Origin: Druceiella hillmani | Lineage: Eukaryota; Arthropoda; Insecta; Lepidoptera; Hepialidae | DNA: 64,000 nucleotides | Reading direction: 5' to 3' | NCBI GenBank assembly: GCA_039881145.1 | Contig: JAYKKI010000006.1 | Span: 17,212,501-17,276,500 of the forward strand | Part shown: one piece after another, positions 47,401 through 51,419 of the stretch | Layout of the letters: each line of letters opens with the position of its first letter | Numbering within the stretch: the first letter of the stretch is position 1 | Position numbers and translations under genes: made by a program | The notes under the pieces: generated by a model | The model's database searches: none | What the model was told of the DNA's origin: nothing | What the model saw: the letters and a program-made list of their open reading frames with translations, nothing else

Positions 47401-48029
47401 AACCAGGTATTGGTCATAAGTGATAAGGATAACATCAGTGATATTACTTTTATTAAGTAAATAATCTGCTTTCCTCTATTTAAGTAATTATTTTAAAACA
47501 CTATATGAAACGTTATTATGGATTACTTTTCTCTTCATAGAATTATTAGAATACAACCAAAATATTTGTCTATTCTATACAAGCGGACAAGCATTTATAA
47601 CTTTCTTATAAATTTTATGAAACCAAAATGAACATTGATAAAGTCTTCCTTAGGATTATTTGACTCCTGTAAACATTCAAAATATGTGGTAATTATGTCA
47701 CACATACTTTCAATTTGTCTTGGAGAACAGATAATTTAGTTACATGATTGCAAAGTAAGATGACGAAGTAAGATTAAAACCTATACCTGCAATTCATACA
47801 CCGAGAGCAGAATCTGTTTATTAAATTGGATGACCATAGAGCATGTAAAACTTACCTGAGATATAATGAGAGAGGATGCCACAATAGTAACGGTGACAGT
47901 AAATGTTCCCTTATAGCCTCGTTCGAGTAGAGCATAGCCCATGACCAAGTCGAACACAACATCACAGAAATAACCAGCCAGTGAGATGACGTTGAAAAGC
48001 ACGTCGCATAGCGGCAAGAACTCAGCCAT
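292..48029 (-). CDS. Xkr: XK-related (XKR family) membrane protein, 14 coding exons, whole gene
   Basis: Fourteen coding exons on the minus strand join with GT-AG borders and matching phases into about 2970 nt including the stop, or 989 residues. The first ~360 residues match the XK-related family in order: LPLCDVLFNVISLAGYF, SLRWYLHL, HVLQLGVLWRY, MLRLVHAFCEAAP, SLFSICWALASF, FLWRLGTISARV, GLHWVSMFLWLI, FYCVMMVENALL and FMLLYYRYFH. After the core come IPGVFNC and KKKKPTTFVPPP, then a coiled-coil-like block (NIQQKLQEKKQKQLAEL) and a long Asn/Ser-rich tail. XKR proteins are multi-pass membrane proteins; nematode CED-8 and vertebrate XKR4/8/9 scramble phosphatidylserine in apoptosis after caspase cleavage. 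Which activity this member has is not shown here. It looks closest to the XKR4/6/7 group. The exons span 47.7 kb and look intact, without stops or frameshifts. The 5' UTR may include an upstream exon. Confidence 0.92.
432..1384 (-). other. Xkr: XKR intron 13
   Basis: AT-rich intron between exons 13 and 14. I see no gene, transposon or repeat that I can name. Confidence 0.75.
1385..1490 (-). CDS. Xkr: XKR exon 13: basic LPRSYTLPREFRYW segment
   Basis: Residues 909-944: ISLPRSYTLPREFRYWRRAR, then ARRPDHLVPSNNSSD. It is a GC-rich island in AT-rich DNA. The acceptor is cttggtag and the donor GATG|GTCTGT leaves phase 1. The plus-strand open frame over this stretch is its antisense shadow. Confidence 0.77.
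2020..2125 (-). CDS. Xkr: XKR exon 12: acidic tail segment
   Basis: Residues 873-908: (R)QKEEEMSAAGEEVSEGELGE, then ANVDAIRPSSDMDSQ. The acceptor is gtttatag and the donor CAG|GTACTG leaves phase 0. Phase from exon 11 fits exactly. Strongly acidic and probably cytoplasmic. Confidence 0.78.
2126..3460 (-). other. First part of XKR intron 11, nothing recognised
   Basis: The 9.4-kb intron between exons 11 and 12 starts here on this strand view. This part has no feature I can support. The remainder of the intron, to 11503, is mostly repeats. Confidence 0.7.
3470..3545 (+). repeat. LINE-like 3' tail fragment, copy 1
   Basis: Contains gcggacttattgctacgaga followed by gcaat and a caacca-like string. 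A related stretch is at 34555-34612. From memory similar strings end several insect non-LTR retrotransposons. No reverse transcriptase sequence is attached. Confidence 0.4.
3647..5392. mobile_element. Mariner/Tc1-superfamily element with ~390-bp terminal inverted repeats
   Basis: The left end reads GAATGTCCTGTTAGGAGT and the reversed right end GGCTGTCCCGTAAGGAGT. The similarity continues inward with small gaps for about 390 bp on each side: 3647 to ~4045 against ~5000 to 5392. Shared landmarks include acaataaattttattatcc, tatttctgcttttttattgt and ttacaaaatatgaaaagt. Between the arms lies a broken transposase (4100-4890). A (TA)n(GT)n tract directly abuts the right end. Confidence 0.8.
4100..4890 (+). 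pseudogene. Broken mariner-like DDE transposase
   Basis: Read across frames: YPYHVRVQA and LPAGYQRR; then FGVILWAGI, IIGPFELLPRFNGVPYLRFL, MWLQYDGAPAHFSRQVNEYL; then, after a frame change near 4610, AWPPRSLEFNQLDYFLWGYF. These correspond to the catalytic core of a widespread insect Tc1/mariner-like transposase, with the second catalytic Asp in QYDGAPAHF. The N-terminal half is eroded, and at least two frameshifts and several stops make it inactive. Confidence 0.8.
5400..5445. repeat. (TA)n/(GT)n microsatellite
   Basis: Alternating tatata run followed by gtgtgt run, immediately outside the right end of the mariner-like element. Confidence 0.9.
5580..6140. repeat. Degenerate ~150-165-bp tandem repeat, about 3.5 copies
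   Basis: The landmark ttagttagga followed by atttccc recurs at about 5630, 5784, 5945 and 6110, and each copy also has tatgtcatttcctg- and tgctccattg-like segments. Copies are clearly diverged. No coding capacity is evident. Confidence 0.75.
6150..7050. other. Intronic DNA, nothing recognised
   Basis: AT-rich, with a brief GC-richer patch near 6285-6320. No feature could be supported. Confidence 0.6.
7088..7124. repeat. Perfect 17-bp inverted repeat around 3-nt loop
   Basis: aatggccgctccattaa, loop aaa, then its exact reverse complement. The GC-rich arms stand out. Imperfect complementarity continues outward to roughly 7050 and 7165 (aaagaattc and aaggaattc landmarks), so this is probably the centre of a fold-back element. 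Confidence 0.85.
7337..10775. repeat. Satellite-like array: 19 copies of a ~181-191-bp unit
   Basis: The landmark atgctgtgcaattgc recurs 19 times, from 7441 to 10734. Spacing is mostly 181-183 or 187-191 bp; the first interval is ~160. Long and short units differ by an extra gtaattga block. Units share tgatattcagtgtaaac and the tract tttttttgaataatac. Two multi-unit blocks, 7695-8162 and 8612-9079, are nearly identical at an offset of 917 bp (five units), showing higher-order structure. The array lies inside XKR intron 11. Confidence 0.95.
10776..11503. other. Intronic DNA between satellite and exon 11
   Basis: A short GC-richer patch at 10800-10830 (ggccctacgtaccggcgtac) follows the array. 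Nothing else was recognised. Confidence 0.6.
11504..12744 (-). CDS. Xkr: XKR exon 11: large exon, long low-complexity tail
   Basis: Residues 460-873. It opens with GGSSENEGSSVGSRVNIQQK, then a charged helix LQEKKQKQLAELRVIEEEM likely to form a coiled coil. About 350 residues rich in Asn, Ser and Thr follow, without a recognised domain. A Cys/Arg-rich end follows (RCEETRRPRCRTPEILLAP and CTKQACCHWSAPYR). The exon is entered by tgacag|GGT in phase 0. A perfect donor, TACAG|GTACGT, ends it at 11504 in phase 2, although the frame stays open to 11437. The apparent start at 12714 is a GTG inside the exon, so this is not a separate gene. Confidence 0.86.
13561..14080 (+). mobile_element. ggttccgtac repeat element, copy 1, nested in hAT
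   Basis: Starts ggttccgtacctcaaaag and ends in a long palindrome containing ggttccgtacac. A diverged partial copy lies inverted at 41158-41466; shared landmarks are tttctcaggaac, catggaagtatgaagt and ttcttataggatca-like strings. From memory, closely similar repeats are very common in Lepidoptera. No coding sequence recognised. Confidence 0.75.
14035..14080. repeat. Perfect 21-bp inverted repeat, 4-nt loop
   Basis: gtgtacggaaccttgtaata-c, loop actt, then its exact reverse complement. It forms the right end of the ggttccgtac element, so the terminal sequence is present in both orientations. Confidence 0.9.
14170..14835 (+). pseudogene. hAT transposase, central part
   Basis: Frames give YATNTPFRYVNQGEFNDF-like sequence, SPSVYEIDNPILEKFYTRIL, then NKTVCMSLDGWGNVHNEPLI, then TDNAANA and CSAHLTSxAEDFEVSAV-like sequence, with INKVVKYFRNKY at the end. 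The DGW...N pattern is the DUF659/hAT catalytic region. Several frame changes and stops break it. The mariner enters directly after the KYFRNKY block. Confidence 0.75.
15030..16050 (+). pseudogene. Broken mariner transposase
   Basis: The N-terminal block begins MEQRNLEQRCAIKFCVKRES, then FEKLKQAYGEHSLSHAEVF and SFLKGREH. The middle keeps RMLSEQLNLN and EQKDNRKNKHLDLLDRIANE. The C-terminal block has the catalytic HHDNAPCHTA and YSPDLSPCDFFLFPKLKNVL, with DD34D-type spacing expected but not measured. In-frame stops near 15372, 15512 and 15765 plus frame changes inactivate it. Confidence 0.85.
16051..16204. repeat. 28-bp tandem repeat of mariner terminus, about 5.5 copies
   Basis: attacttttctgccacaaaa followed by tcagtctc recurs at 16051, 16079, 16107, 16135, 16163 and 16191, exactly 28 bp apart with one or two substitutions per copy. 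The last copy is cut at tgccatatg. Each unit holds the mariner terminal sequence. Confidence 0.95.
16290..17007 (+). pseudogene. hAT transposase, C-terminal dimerisation part
   Basis: Recognisable pieces are MNAVDLLKIFTPVAFEPDRI, ANMLEYRFLDKNLTNAQEGK, CFSSFRLVQ-NVMNRLGNDK and VAKLTFILKYFNQQTENTK. They align in order with the hAT dimerisation domain (pattern ..ERVFSTFGLV..K.RNRLG..KA..L). Stops and small frame changes occur throughout. Confidence 0.75.
17010..18355. other. Intronic DNA, nothing clear
   Basis: Part of XKR intron 10. Some of 17990-18355 may be the decayed front of the next hAT remnant, but no block was convincing. Confidence 0.5.
18356..19020 (+). pseudogene. Second hAT transposase remnant
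   Basis: One frame gives TDGASVMVKMGKNIDSHHQL followed by HYAHKI-LVVIDV, close to the hAT pattern TDGASVM.K.GK...P..Q.CYAH. Downstream, KNLDLELALSLRKRIKERQT, ISFGVLQYLYNN and TIATETFEKLLSDENRTLIA fit the next part of such proteins. Several stops. It is a different hAT lineage from the 13.4-17.0-kb element. Confidence 0.7.
19170..19690. repeat. 134-bp tandem repeat, about 3.8 copies
   Basis: tgccagagagctacttgcag recurs at about 19231, 19365, 19499 and 19633, each 134 bp apart. Each unit also has attgtattttaat and a caattaccacc-like string. Confidence 0.92.
19690..20455. other. Intronic DNA, nothing recognised
   Basis: AT-rich, with a small local duplication of tacaagtcactcataaaat near 20300-20355. 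No gene or named element. Confidence 0.55.
20461..21121. mobile_element. Tc1-type non-autonomous element
   Basis: The left end cactgcaggccaaaagtttg continues agaccac. The right end ttttggccggcagtg preceded by gtggtctcaaaa is its inverted form. TA-rich sequence flanks both ends. Internal sequence from 20520 to 20880 reappears inverted at 53770-54130. No transposase remains. Confidence 0.8.
21406..21523 (-). CDS. Xkr: XKR exon 10: basic and proline-rich motif
   Basis: Residues 420-459: SGAGRKKKKPTTFVPPPTAP, then RPAPQPFWRRPLPTSHNHH. The longest open frame here (QQWCWAKEKETDD) is the wrong one; this shorter frame fits the phase from exon 9 and carries the KKKKPTTFVPPP motif expected after the core. 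The acceptor is catacag (an alternative lies 3 nt in) and the donor CAT|GTCAGT leaves phase 0. Confidence 0.82.
21896..22551 (+). mobile_element. piggyBac-type MITE, copy A
   Basis: Bordered by TTAA on both sides: TTAACCGTTAGAGTGCC at the left and GGCACTAAAACGTTTAA at the right. It contains an ATG frame starting MSEYENN, interrupted by a stop and frame changes; the same frame is intact in copies B and D. TTAA target choice and short CC.T...GG ends suggest a piggyBac-derived element; no DDD core is present. Confidence 0.75.
22700..23154 (-). mobile_element. piggyBac-type MITE, copy B, inverted and 3' incomplete
   Basis: On the minus strand from TTAACCATTAGAGTGCC at 23154. Matches copy A as far as the region after the short reading frame, near 22700, then diverges. 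With copy A it forms a ~1.26-kb inverted pair. Confidence 0.75.
22738..22929 (-). CDS. 63-residue acidic ORF carried by MITE copy B
   Basis: MSEYENNSSENVCFSSCEES, then DRGSDIVVRSQFGVMQILSD, ending ENTM. Asp/Ser/Glu-rich, resembling the acidic N-terminus typical of piggyBac-family transposases. The related frame in copy D is intact too. It is probably the first part of a lost transposase. Translation has not been shown. Confidence 0.45.
   Translation of the reverse strand: MSEYENNSSENVCFSSCEESDRGSDIVVRSQFGVMQILSDSDNSDDNNYFAGTEDVLDCENTM
23834..23927 (-). CDS. Xkr: XKR exon 9, 3' border ambiguous
   Basis: Residues 388-420: DQQNSTSTQNSGHVLVQAN, then IHNAAIPGVFNC. Two donors give the same phase: TGCAG|GTTCAG at 23834, or AACAG|GTTATT at 23810. 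The second adds eight residues (RFSNPVTN). Neither donor is a strong consensus. Recurrence of GVFNCRF-type strings in XKR tails, from memory, slightly favours the longer form; the shorter one is given here. Confidence 0.75.
24035..24244 (+). repeat. Fold-back repeat with hammerhead-like core, copy 1
   Basis: Starts ttgaatatatttggcgttaa, contains acaattaaatgaaact and ends with its inverse agtttcatttaattgt. Inside are a palindrome (gatgggatattagcaaagat and its complement) and the hammerhead-like motif at 24144-24186. Related copies are at about 36745-36905 (rearranged) and 40812-40990. Confidence 0.8.
24144..24186 (+). ncRNA. Hammerhead-ribozyme-like motif
   Basis: The order of elements is CUGAAGA (24149-24155), hairpin GUUGU-AAU-ACAAC (24157-24169), GAAA (24170-24173), minimal stem III ACC-UA-GGU (24173-24180), then C at the expected cleavage site (24181). 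Stem I would pair CCAU (24145-24148) with GUGG (24182-24185). Penelope-like elements and other retroelements are known to carry hammerheads with very short stem III. One extra U (24156) lies between the core and stem II, so activity is uncertain. Confidence 0.5.
24250..25930. other. XKR intron 8 DNA, nothing recognised
   Basis: Mostly AT-rich. A GC-richer patch at 24815-24895 (cgcacaccaggcgccaagag) has no assignment. Confidence 0.55.
25940..26960 (+). pseudogene. Broken Tc1-family transposase
   Basis: The N-terminal helix-turn-helix region is visible as KTRGIIIGLHKFGKSNCVIS. It is followed by RAKSSSEDLSIFVKSKHNRS and KPVSVSIVKRRLLDAGL. Later pieces (NWAREHKSW-like, VMVWDCF-like, GNNVMPSLAYN-like, SPDLNPIELLWDQLGRQV-like) follow the Tc1 order. 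Many stops and frame changes. The short Tc1-type element at 20461 may belong to the same family, but shared ends were not shown. Confidence 0.75.
27000..27860. other. XKR intron 8 DNA near exon 8
   Basis: Contains a short local duplication (tatttctgttaaaattatgg at about 27218 and 27273) and a (AT)n stretch near 27025. No gene. Confidence 0.6.
27861..27958 (-). CDS. Xkr: XKR exon 8: end of core, start of tail
   Basis: Residues 356-388: (R)YFHVRRLGYEIGGRLPTNG, then NGDALTNNNYSRD. It completes the LYYRYFH motif that closes the XKR membrane domain, after which the sequence becomes polar. It is flanked by attacag and G|GTAAGT and leaves phase 1. Confidence 0.9.
28085..28290. other. GC-rich island inside XKR intron 7
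   Basis: About 200 bp of roughly half GC in AT-rich DNA, with gagcgtgcaagcgagagcgc and cggaatttatctctc. Both minus-strand frames over it stay open for over 60 codons, but no splice borders or family match were seen. It may be a mobile-element terminus or a regulatory island. Confidence 0.4.
28300..29279. other. XKR intron 7 DNA
   Basis: AT-rich. Local repeats of tattaatcacaaaacaacac occur near 29005-29105. No gene. Confidence 0.6.
29280..29452 (-). CDS. Xkr: XKR exon 7: last core helices
   Basis: Residues 299-356: VTFYCVMMVENALLVCLWLA, a loop WGRDGVTHGTRC, then LVGGCFALGITFMLLYY. FY..M..EN..L..LW and G...G..FM.LYYR are among the strongest XKR signatures. The acceptor is attggcag; the donor ACAG|GTTTGT leaves phase 2, with the Arg codon split. 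Confidence 0.94.
29795..30008 (+). mobile_element. piggyBac-type MITE, copy C, 5' part only
   Basis: Matches the first ~210 bp of copies A and D (ccgtctgagtgccgac through ggatccaggaaaagaaaa) and then stops. The short reading frame and the 3' terminus are missing. Confidence 0.75.
30439..30602 (-). CDS. Xkr: XKR exon 6
   Basis: Residues 244-298: GLHWVSMFLWLISPKNVF, the basic loop HGERISRPRK, the helix AYLSALIAFVYVFAYINLQE, then VNHRQKM. This matches the family pattern HW..M..W followed by VYIF.F.N...G..R. It is flanked by atggcag and ATG|GTGAGT and leaves phase 0. Confidence 0.93.
31457..31677. mobile_element. pogo/Tigger-type MITE, 221 bp
   Basis: The left end CAGTTGACCCGCACTGTTCC and right end (reversed) CAGTTGACCCGCGATAATTC are inverted repeats, flanked by TA on both sides. 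Ends of the form CAGTTGACCC and TA target sites are typical of Tigger-like elements. No coding sequence. Confidence 0.85.
31690..34540. other. XKR intron 5 DNA, nothing recognised
   Basis: AT-rich with scattered short open frames that lack family similarity or splice support. The adjoining stretch 30603-31450 is likewise empty. Confidence 0.55.
34555..34612 (+). repeat. LINE-like 3' tail fragment, copy 2
   Basis: gccgacttattgctacatga followed by gcaatctcttctagtcaacc. Related to the stretch at 3470-3545. Confidence 0.45.
34864..34954 (-). CDS. Xkr: XKR exon 5
   Basis: Residues 214-244: FLWRLGTISARVTALTAYAS followed by LYEYWVFLVI. This is the XKR helix usually written FLW.L..I.ARV.A. The exon is flanked by tttacag and G|GTATGT and leaves phase 1. 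It is too short to stand out as an open reading frame on its own. Confidence 0.92.
35025..35660 (+). mobile_element. piggyBac-type MITE, copy D, full length
   Basis: Runs from the copy-A-like 5' end (cgtttgagcgccgacgagcg) to ggcactaaaacggtta. The TTAA borders are eroded. It carries an intact short reading frame. Confidence 0.75.
35258..35419 (+). CDS. ~53-residue acidic ORF carried by MITE copy D
   Basis: MSEYKSFSSCEESDSGSDIV, then VRSQFGVMQILSDSDNNNYF, ending DCENTM and TGA. Homologous to the frame in copy B; differences are in-frame deletions (loss of NNSSENVC-like and SD units). The conserved frame may reflect recent ancestry rather than selection. Confidence 0.4.
36117..36265 (-). CDS. 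Xkr: XKR exon 4
   Basis: Residues 164-213: EKRAFTEVAIISASLSLFSI, then CWALASFSKNVRRQNVHRL, then VLTWLGVIFQ. It matches the family helix SLLSLAWALVSY and the following basic loop. Two in-frame acceptors 3 nt apart (36265 or 36262) differ only by one residue. The donor CAG|GTATAC leaves phase 0. Confidence 0.9.
36745..36905 (-). repeat. Fold-back hammerhead repeat, copy 2, rearranged
   Basis: The left flank (attgaatgtatttggcgtta) is in the same orientation as copies 1 and 3, but the ribozyme half is inverted. On the minus strand acaacgaaacctaggtcgtg is intact, while the CUGAAGA half is found on the plus strand (cccacctgaagat, 36888-36900). The motif is therefore split and cannot fold as one hammerhead. 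Confidence 0.7.
36910..38211. other. XKR intron 3 DNA, nothing recognised
   Basis: AT-rich, no supported feature. Confidence 0.6.
38212..38331 (-). CDS. Xkr: XKR exon 3
   Basis: Residues 124-163. The split codon T|GC gives CMLRLVHAFCEAAPMLLIQL, matching the XKR motif of the type LRLFEAFLESAPQL. The exon continues to LLLWSSTDSQPVHRHQDVT. The acceptor is gttgcag and the donor G|GTGAGC leaves phase 1. Confidence 0.92.
38905..39090 (+). pseudogene. THAP-type zinc-finger remnant
   Basis: Across frames the plus strand reads MVC-x-x-M-KYVYKKST-SFRFSANK, then KWLQLARRHPNSIVAHSNVF, then MCEDHFD. This follows the THAP domain layout, with its C2CH zinc ligands, FP-like box and W.....R motif. Frames shift at least twice, so it is broken. 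THAP domains start several transposases (P element, THAP9) as well as host factors; no transposase core was found downstream. Confidence 0.55.
39100..40810. other. XKR intron 2 DNA
   Basis: AT-rich. tgacgtcat occurs at about 38840 and 39893, flanking the THAP remnant at a distance, and could be traces of element ends. Nothing else recognised. Confidence 0.45.
40812..40990 (+). repeat. Fold-back hammerhead repeat, copy 3
   Basis: Same layout as copy 1. The motif at 40903-40942 keeps CCAC-CUGAAGA, the GUUGU-AAU-ACAAC hairpin and GUC-GUGG, with perfect 4-bp stem I. The GAAA box has become AAAA, and stem III carries a G-to-U change. Cleavage would be expected to be lost. Confidence 0.75.
41158..41466 (-). 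mobile_element. ggttccgtac repeat element, copy 2, partial
   Basis: Inverted and diverged relative to 13561-14080: the reverse strand reads cctcaaaaggaaagaaggaa, then cccttatagagtcac, then ctttttctcaggaacgcatg. The palindromic terminus is absent. Confidence 0.65.
41480..42528. other. XKR intron 2 DNA near exon 2
   Basis: AT-rich; nothing recognised. Confidence 0.55.
42529..42724 (-). CDS. Xkr: XKR exon 2
   Basis: Residues 59-124. The acceptor tatttcag is followed by VVSLRWYLHLSSS, then a lysine-rich loop (KEKSGDKKKSS), then LWVPVTLHVLQLGVLWRYARL. The pair SLRWY and LQLGVLWRY is a family hallmark. The donor TAT|GTGAGT leaves phase 1. Confidence 0.92.
42725..43830. other. XKR intron 1 DNA, nothing recognised
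   Basis: AT-rich, no supported feature. Confidence 0.55.
43831..43888. repeat. Perfect 27-bp inverted repeat, 4-nt loop
   Basis: caatattgcctttatgagaa continuing aacatat, loop tttc, then the exact reverse complement. A plus-strand open frame runs across it and its minus-strand shadow mirrors it. Confidence 0.92.
44135..44416 (-). pseudogene. Probable mariner transposase fragment
   Basis: RIVFFHNSNTHTLLTTHNNY resembles the catalytic block (V.FHHDNA..HT) with the Asp replaced by Asn. It is followed by PFVMVPENFSQQEVYANNEV and DQFFAGLDVYKCGHS, in the position of the ...FF..GI..LPERW.KC region. No clear N-terminal half was found upstream on this strand. Confidence 0.45.
44420..47855. other. XKR intron 1 DNA, nothing recognised
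   Basis: AT-rich with only short open frames. A small palindrome (ctgagagcacatatgctctcag) is near 45112. Confidence 0.55.
47856..48029 (-). CDS. Xkr: XKR exon 1: start codon and first membrane segments
   Basis: Residues 1-58, MAEFLPLCDVLF to ASSLIISQ. The ATG sits in a good context (gtagcATGG). A hydrophobic segment around DVLFNVISLAGYFCDVVFDL matches the first XKR helices. The exon ends in phase 0 at CAG|GTAAG. Just upstream, tacag|gtagc could be a splice acceptor, so the 5' UTR may begin on another exon. Confidence 0.9.
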
Positions 48030-50850
48030 GCTACCAGTTGCGTGCTACCTGTACTTGCACAACCTCACCTCCATTCGGACAGGTTAGTGGCACTTTGTAA
48101 GTTTGGAAGACCATATAATACACCTACGGGTTTGAAATGGATACATGATATACTAAATAATATTAACCTACAATTATGTGTACCATATAGGAAATATTGA
48201 ATAAACAGGCAATTTTTATACTAATAAAATGAAATGAAAAGAAACCATTTTTCCAATTGCTCGGTATATTTTAAGCTATTCCTTGAATTGCTTGATGTCT
48301 GGAAATAGCTAGGATAGGTAATAGGAAAGTTAATTTGGAATTCAAGAAATATGTGTATTATGATCAGTCTTTATGACATGCATACAAAATAAAATGCATG
48401 TAAACGAGAACAACATTCATAGAAACAACAGTAAAACGGAATTGTCATTATTAGCAAAAAATTATTTTAATTAAATATATCAAAATGACAACTTATGACG
48501 AGTATTTTACACGTGGAAAATATGTTTTCATTCGTTTTTTACATCACCTAATTTACATCATTATGTGTTATAATGATGTAAATTAGGTTAAGATAAAATA
48601 ATTGTTGAAGGTGGAGCAAAACTAGTTTATTTGGATATTTTTTAAGACTACAGTAAATATGTTTATTTGACATGTAATTCTTCAGTTAATCAAGATTTTT
48701 TTATTATTTTGAAATTAATATTTTAGAACTGAAAGACTTTCATGATTATTCACAAATAAAACTGAACTTACATCTTTAAATATTTAATCAAAGAAGAAGG
48801 AACGTATTTTTATTATAATAACAAGTGAAGTAATAATAAGTAAAACAACAATTGTTAAAATTATAAACAAGTTCCGAAAGTGTGCAACAAGGTGTAAAAT
48901 ATAACTTTTTAACTTTGTGAAATAATAAAAAGTGCTGATGATGCTTAGGTTTTCTTTTATATATTAATTTTCTATTAATAATTTACATATTCTTGAGATA
49001 AATTTCTTTACAAACAGTAAAATTTTAACTATGGACTTGTAACGTCAAAAAGTTTTGGCCAACTCTCGTTTGCAGCGCTATCTGGTAGAAAAAATTGTCC
49101 CCGCAAGAATTTGTGACAAACGTCAATACTATTAAAAATTAATACAAATCTCGCTGCCAGTATTATATTTCATTTTCAAGGAAGTAAAAGAAACAGTATA
49201 TAATATTAAAAACAGACCTTGTAAATTATTGTTTTTATCTAAATATAAGATTTATCTTTTATATTATTGTCATATATTATTTAATTTATTGTAATTTTTT
49301 CAAACATATATACAATTTTTCTCTCCGCTCAGTTGTACAATTATTTTTTCAAGTTATTAAGTTTCCTTAGCAAGTCACCCAACTAATTTTTTTAATAGCT
49401 AATGAATTTTATATTTATTGTTCATAGTATGGTATATTATAAAGATGTATGGGTATCCATGAATTAATTTACTATAAGTAAATATTTTTAAAAAAGAAAC
49501 AAATCGTTTTCTATCTTTTTGTACTGTGAATATATTTCAATTTTTAAAATTTCATTGAAACAAATACAAAAATTCCCATAATTCAGTTGAATTGATTGTG
49601 TAAATAGTTCAAATGAATTGTTTCTCTGGGAATTTTCAAAATGACGTTGTTTTAGTTATTTAACATTTTAGTTTGCAGATGCTCATATGTATTGACAGAA
49701 TTGAAAAGTAATAAGTATTTTTGTACTTTTTTCTGTAACTTCGTGTTCTAATTACTTATGGCATACAATTCAGACACATTTGATTTATACAGTTGTACAA
49801 AGTCAACTAAAACACATTAACACAGTTGTACAAAGTCAACTAAATTAATGCTATTTTTTAAAAAATTGTCAAAGTTTTCTATATTATATATTTTGGATTA
49901 TATGGCTGCAATGGTATTTTTGAATGATCTTGTTATAATTCCACTGTTATTGACAATAAATGTACTCTAATGCAATCATTAATTGTTTTAGGACGAGTAG
50001 AAATAGTATTGCGCAATTGGGAGAGAAACCGTATTACGGAATTAAGAATGAAATAGTGAATGAAGATGATGGACGGGCTTGATTTTTCTAAATTAGGGAT
50101 GGAATGTATCTTATCTACGCACATTTTGTAGAACTAACAGTGGATAGAATTCAAAAATATGCTACCTGGATTCGAAAGGATAGAGGTGGGTCGAGGTAAG
50201 GAGGTTATTCCATCATTCCAATATACCGTCAGTTTTCATCATTTCTTTTTCGGTTTCGAAAACATCATGACTTAAAATGTGATTCATGATAATTTCTATT
50301 GCCTTATTTTATTTATAAGGGTCAATTTTTTTGAGGTAAAGAATAGAAAGCGTGGTCCTCCCAACCCTCTTTACTCTATTATTTCAACTTTCCAATGGGT
50401 ACCAAAAGCGTATTACACTCAATTAGCGAGCACATGGTAATTTTTGAAATATACATTTTTTTTAATTACGCGTCTCCGCGGTGGAGGAGAAGTCAAGAGT
50501 ATAGAGCTCATCTCACCCTCTTCTTTCCTTAGTTCCCCCACTCAAATTGGATAGTGACTGTCTAAAAAAAATAAAAATACTCTTGTTATTAGAATTATAA
50601 ATATTTACGCCAATAAATAACTTTATTTAGTGATAAAAATTGCTTAAGAACAACTGTTACATTTATTTATCCCTCATATCGAATTCTTTATATCAAAATA
50701 ATCTTCACACTAGTATATTGAAGTTTTGTATGAAAATGACCACTTATCACGTCTCTTTATAATTTCATATCACTTTTTTGCAATGTTTTTCTTGTATTGT
50801 GCCGCGTGAAGTAATTAACGCTATAAGTAGCAAAGAGCTGCGCCGCATCG
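48030..50850. other. Region upstream of the XKR start codon
   Basis: Expected to hold the XKR promoter and any 5' UTR exon; no core promoter element could be identified. 48547-48587 is a hairpin. 50160-50560 is GC-richer without an assignment. Confidence 0.5.
48547..48587. repeat. Perfect 18-bp inverted repeat, 5-nt loop
   Basis: cctaatttacatcattat, loop gtgtt, then its exact reverse complement. It lies about 520 bp upstream of the XKR start codon. Confidence 0.9.
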
Positions 50851-50855
50851 TAGTC

Positions 50856-50880
50856 CACTCCCATACAAGTGGTTGCTAGA
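50856..50880 (+). repeat. Left terminal inverted repeat of RAG1-like element
   Basis: CACTCCCATACAAGTGGTTG followed by CTAGAA. Matches the right end over about 22 bp. Confidence 0.8.
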
Positions 50881-51419
50881 AGTATAAAAAACATAAGGCA
50901 AACGAATCGATTACAGATGTGTGGAATTATAATTGGGACTAATTAGGGGCCATTCGTACCATAATTATTTCTTCATTAGTTATATGAAGGTCAAAATGAG
51001 GGTTGTTCAAACATTATAAATGTTACTCTTAATTAAAATTGCAATCATTAGTATTTTGTGCTTATTGCGATTGAAACATAGAAAATTCTCTCTGTATTTG
51101 AGTGTCTATTAATATGATAGTTGAGTGTGTATTAATATAGAACCTTTTAACGAAGGTATGTACTTTTTAAATTTCCTTTTTTTTGTTAAAATCACAATAG
51201 TTTATGTGTGTTACGTGGTTAAACTTTGAACGTTTTCTTTCCAATTATTTTTGTTATATTTCAATATCAAAGGTCAAAAAAAATTGGTAGTTGCAAACTC
51301 AATTATGTTTTTTACATGTTAAATGTAAGTTTTCGGAATCTATTTATGTCACTTAAGTGGTACTTTATGGTTCGCAAGATACGTGGAGATTTTTCCCGAT
51401 GAACCCCGGGGTGTAAATA

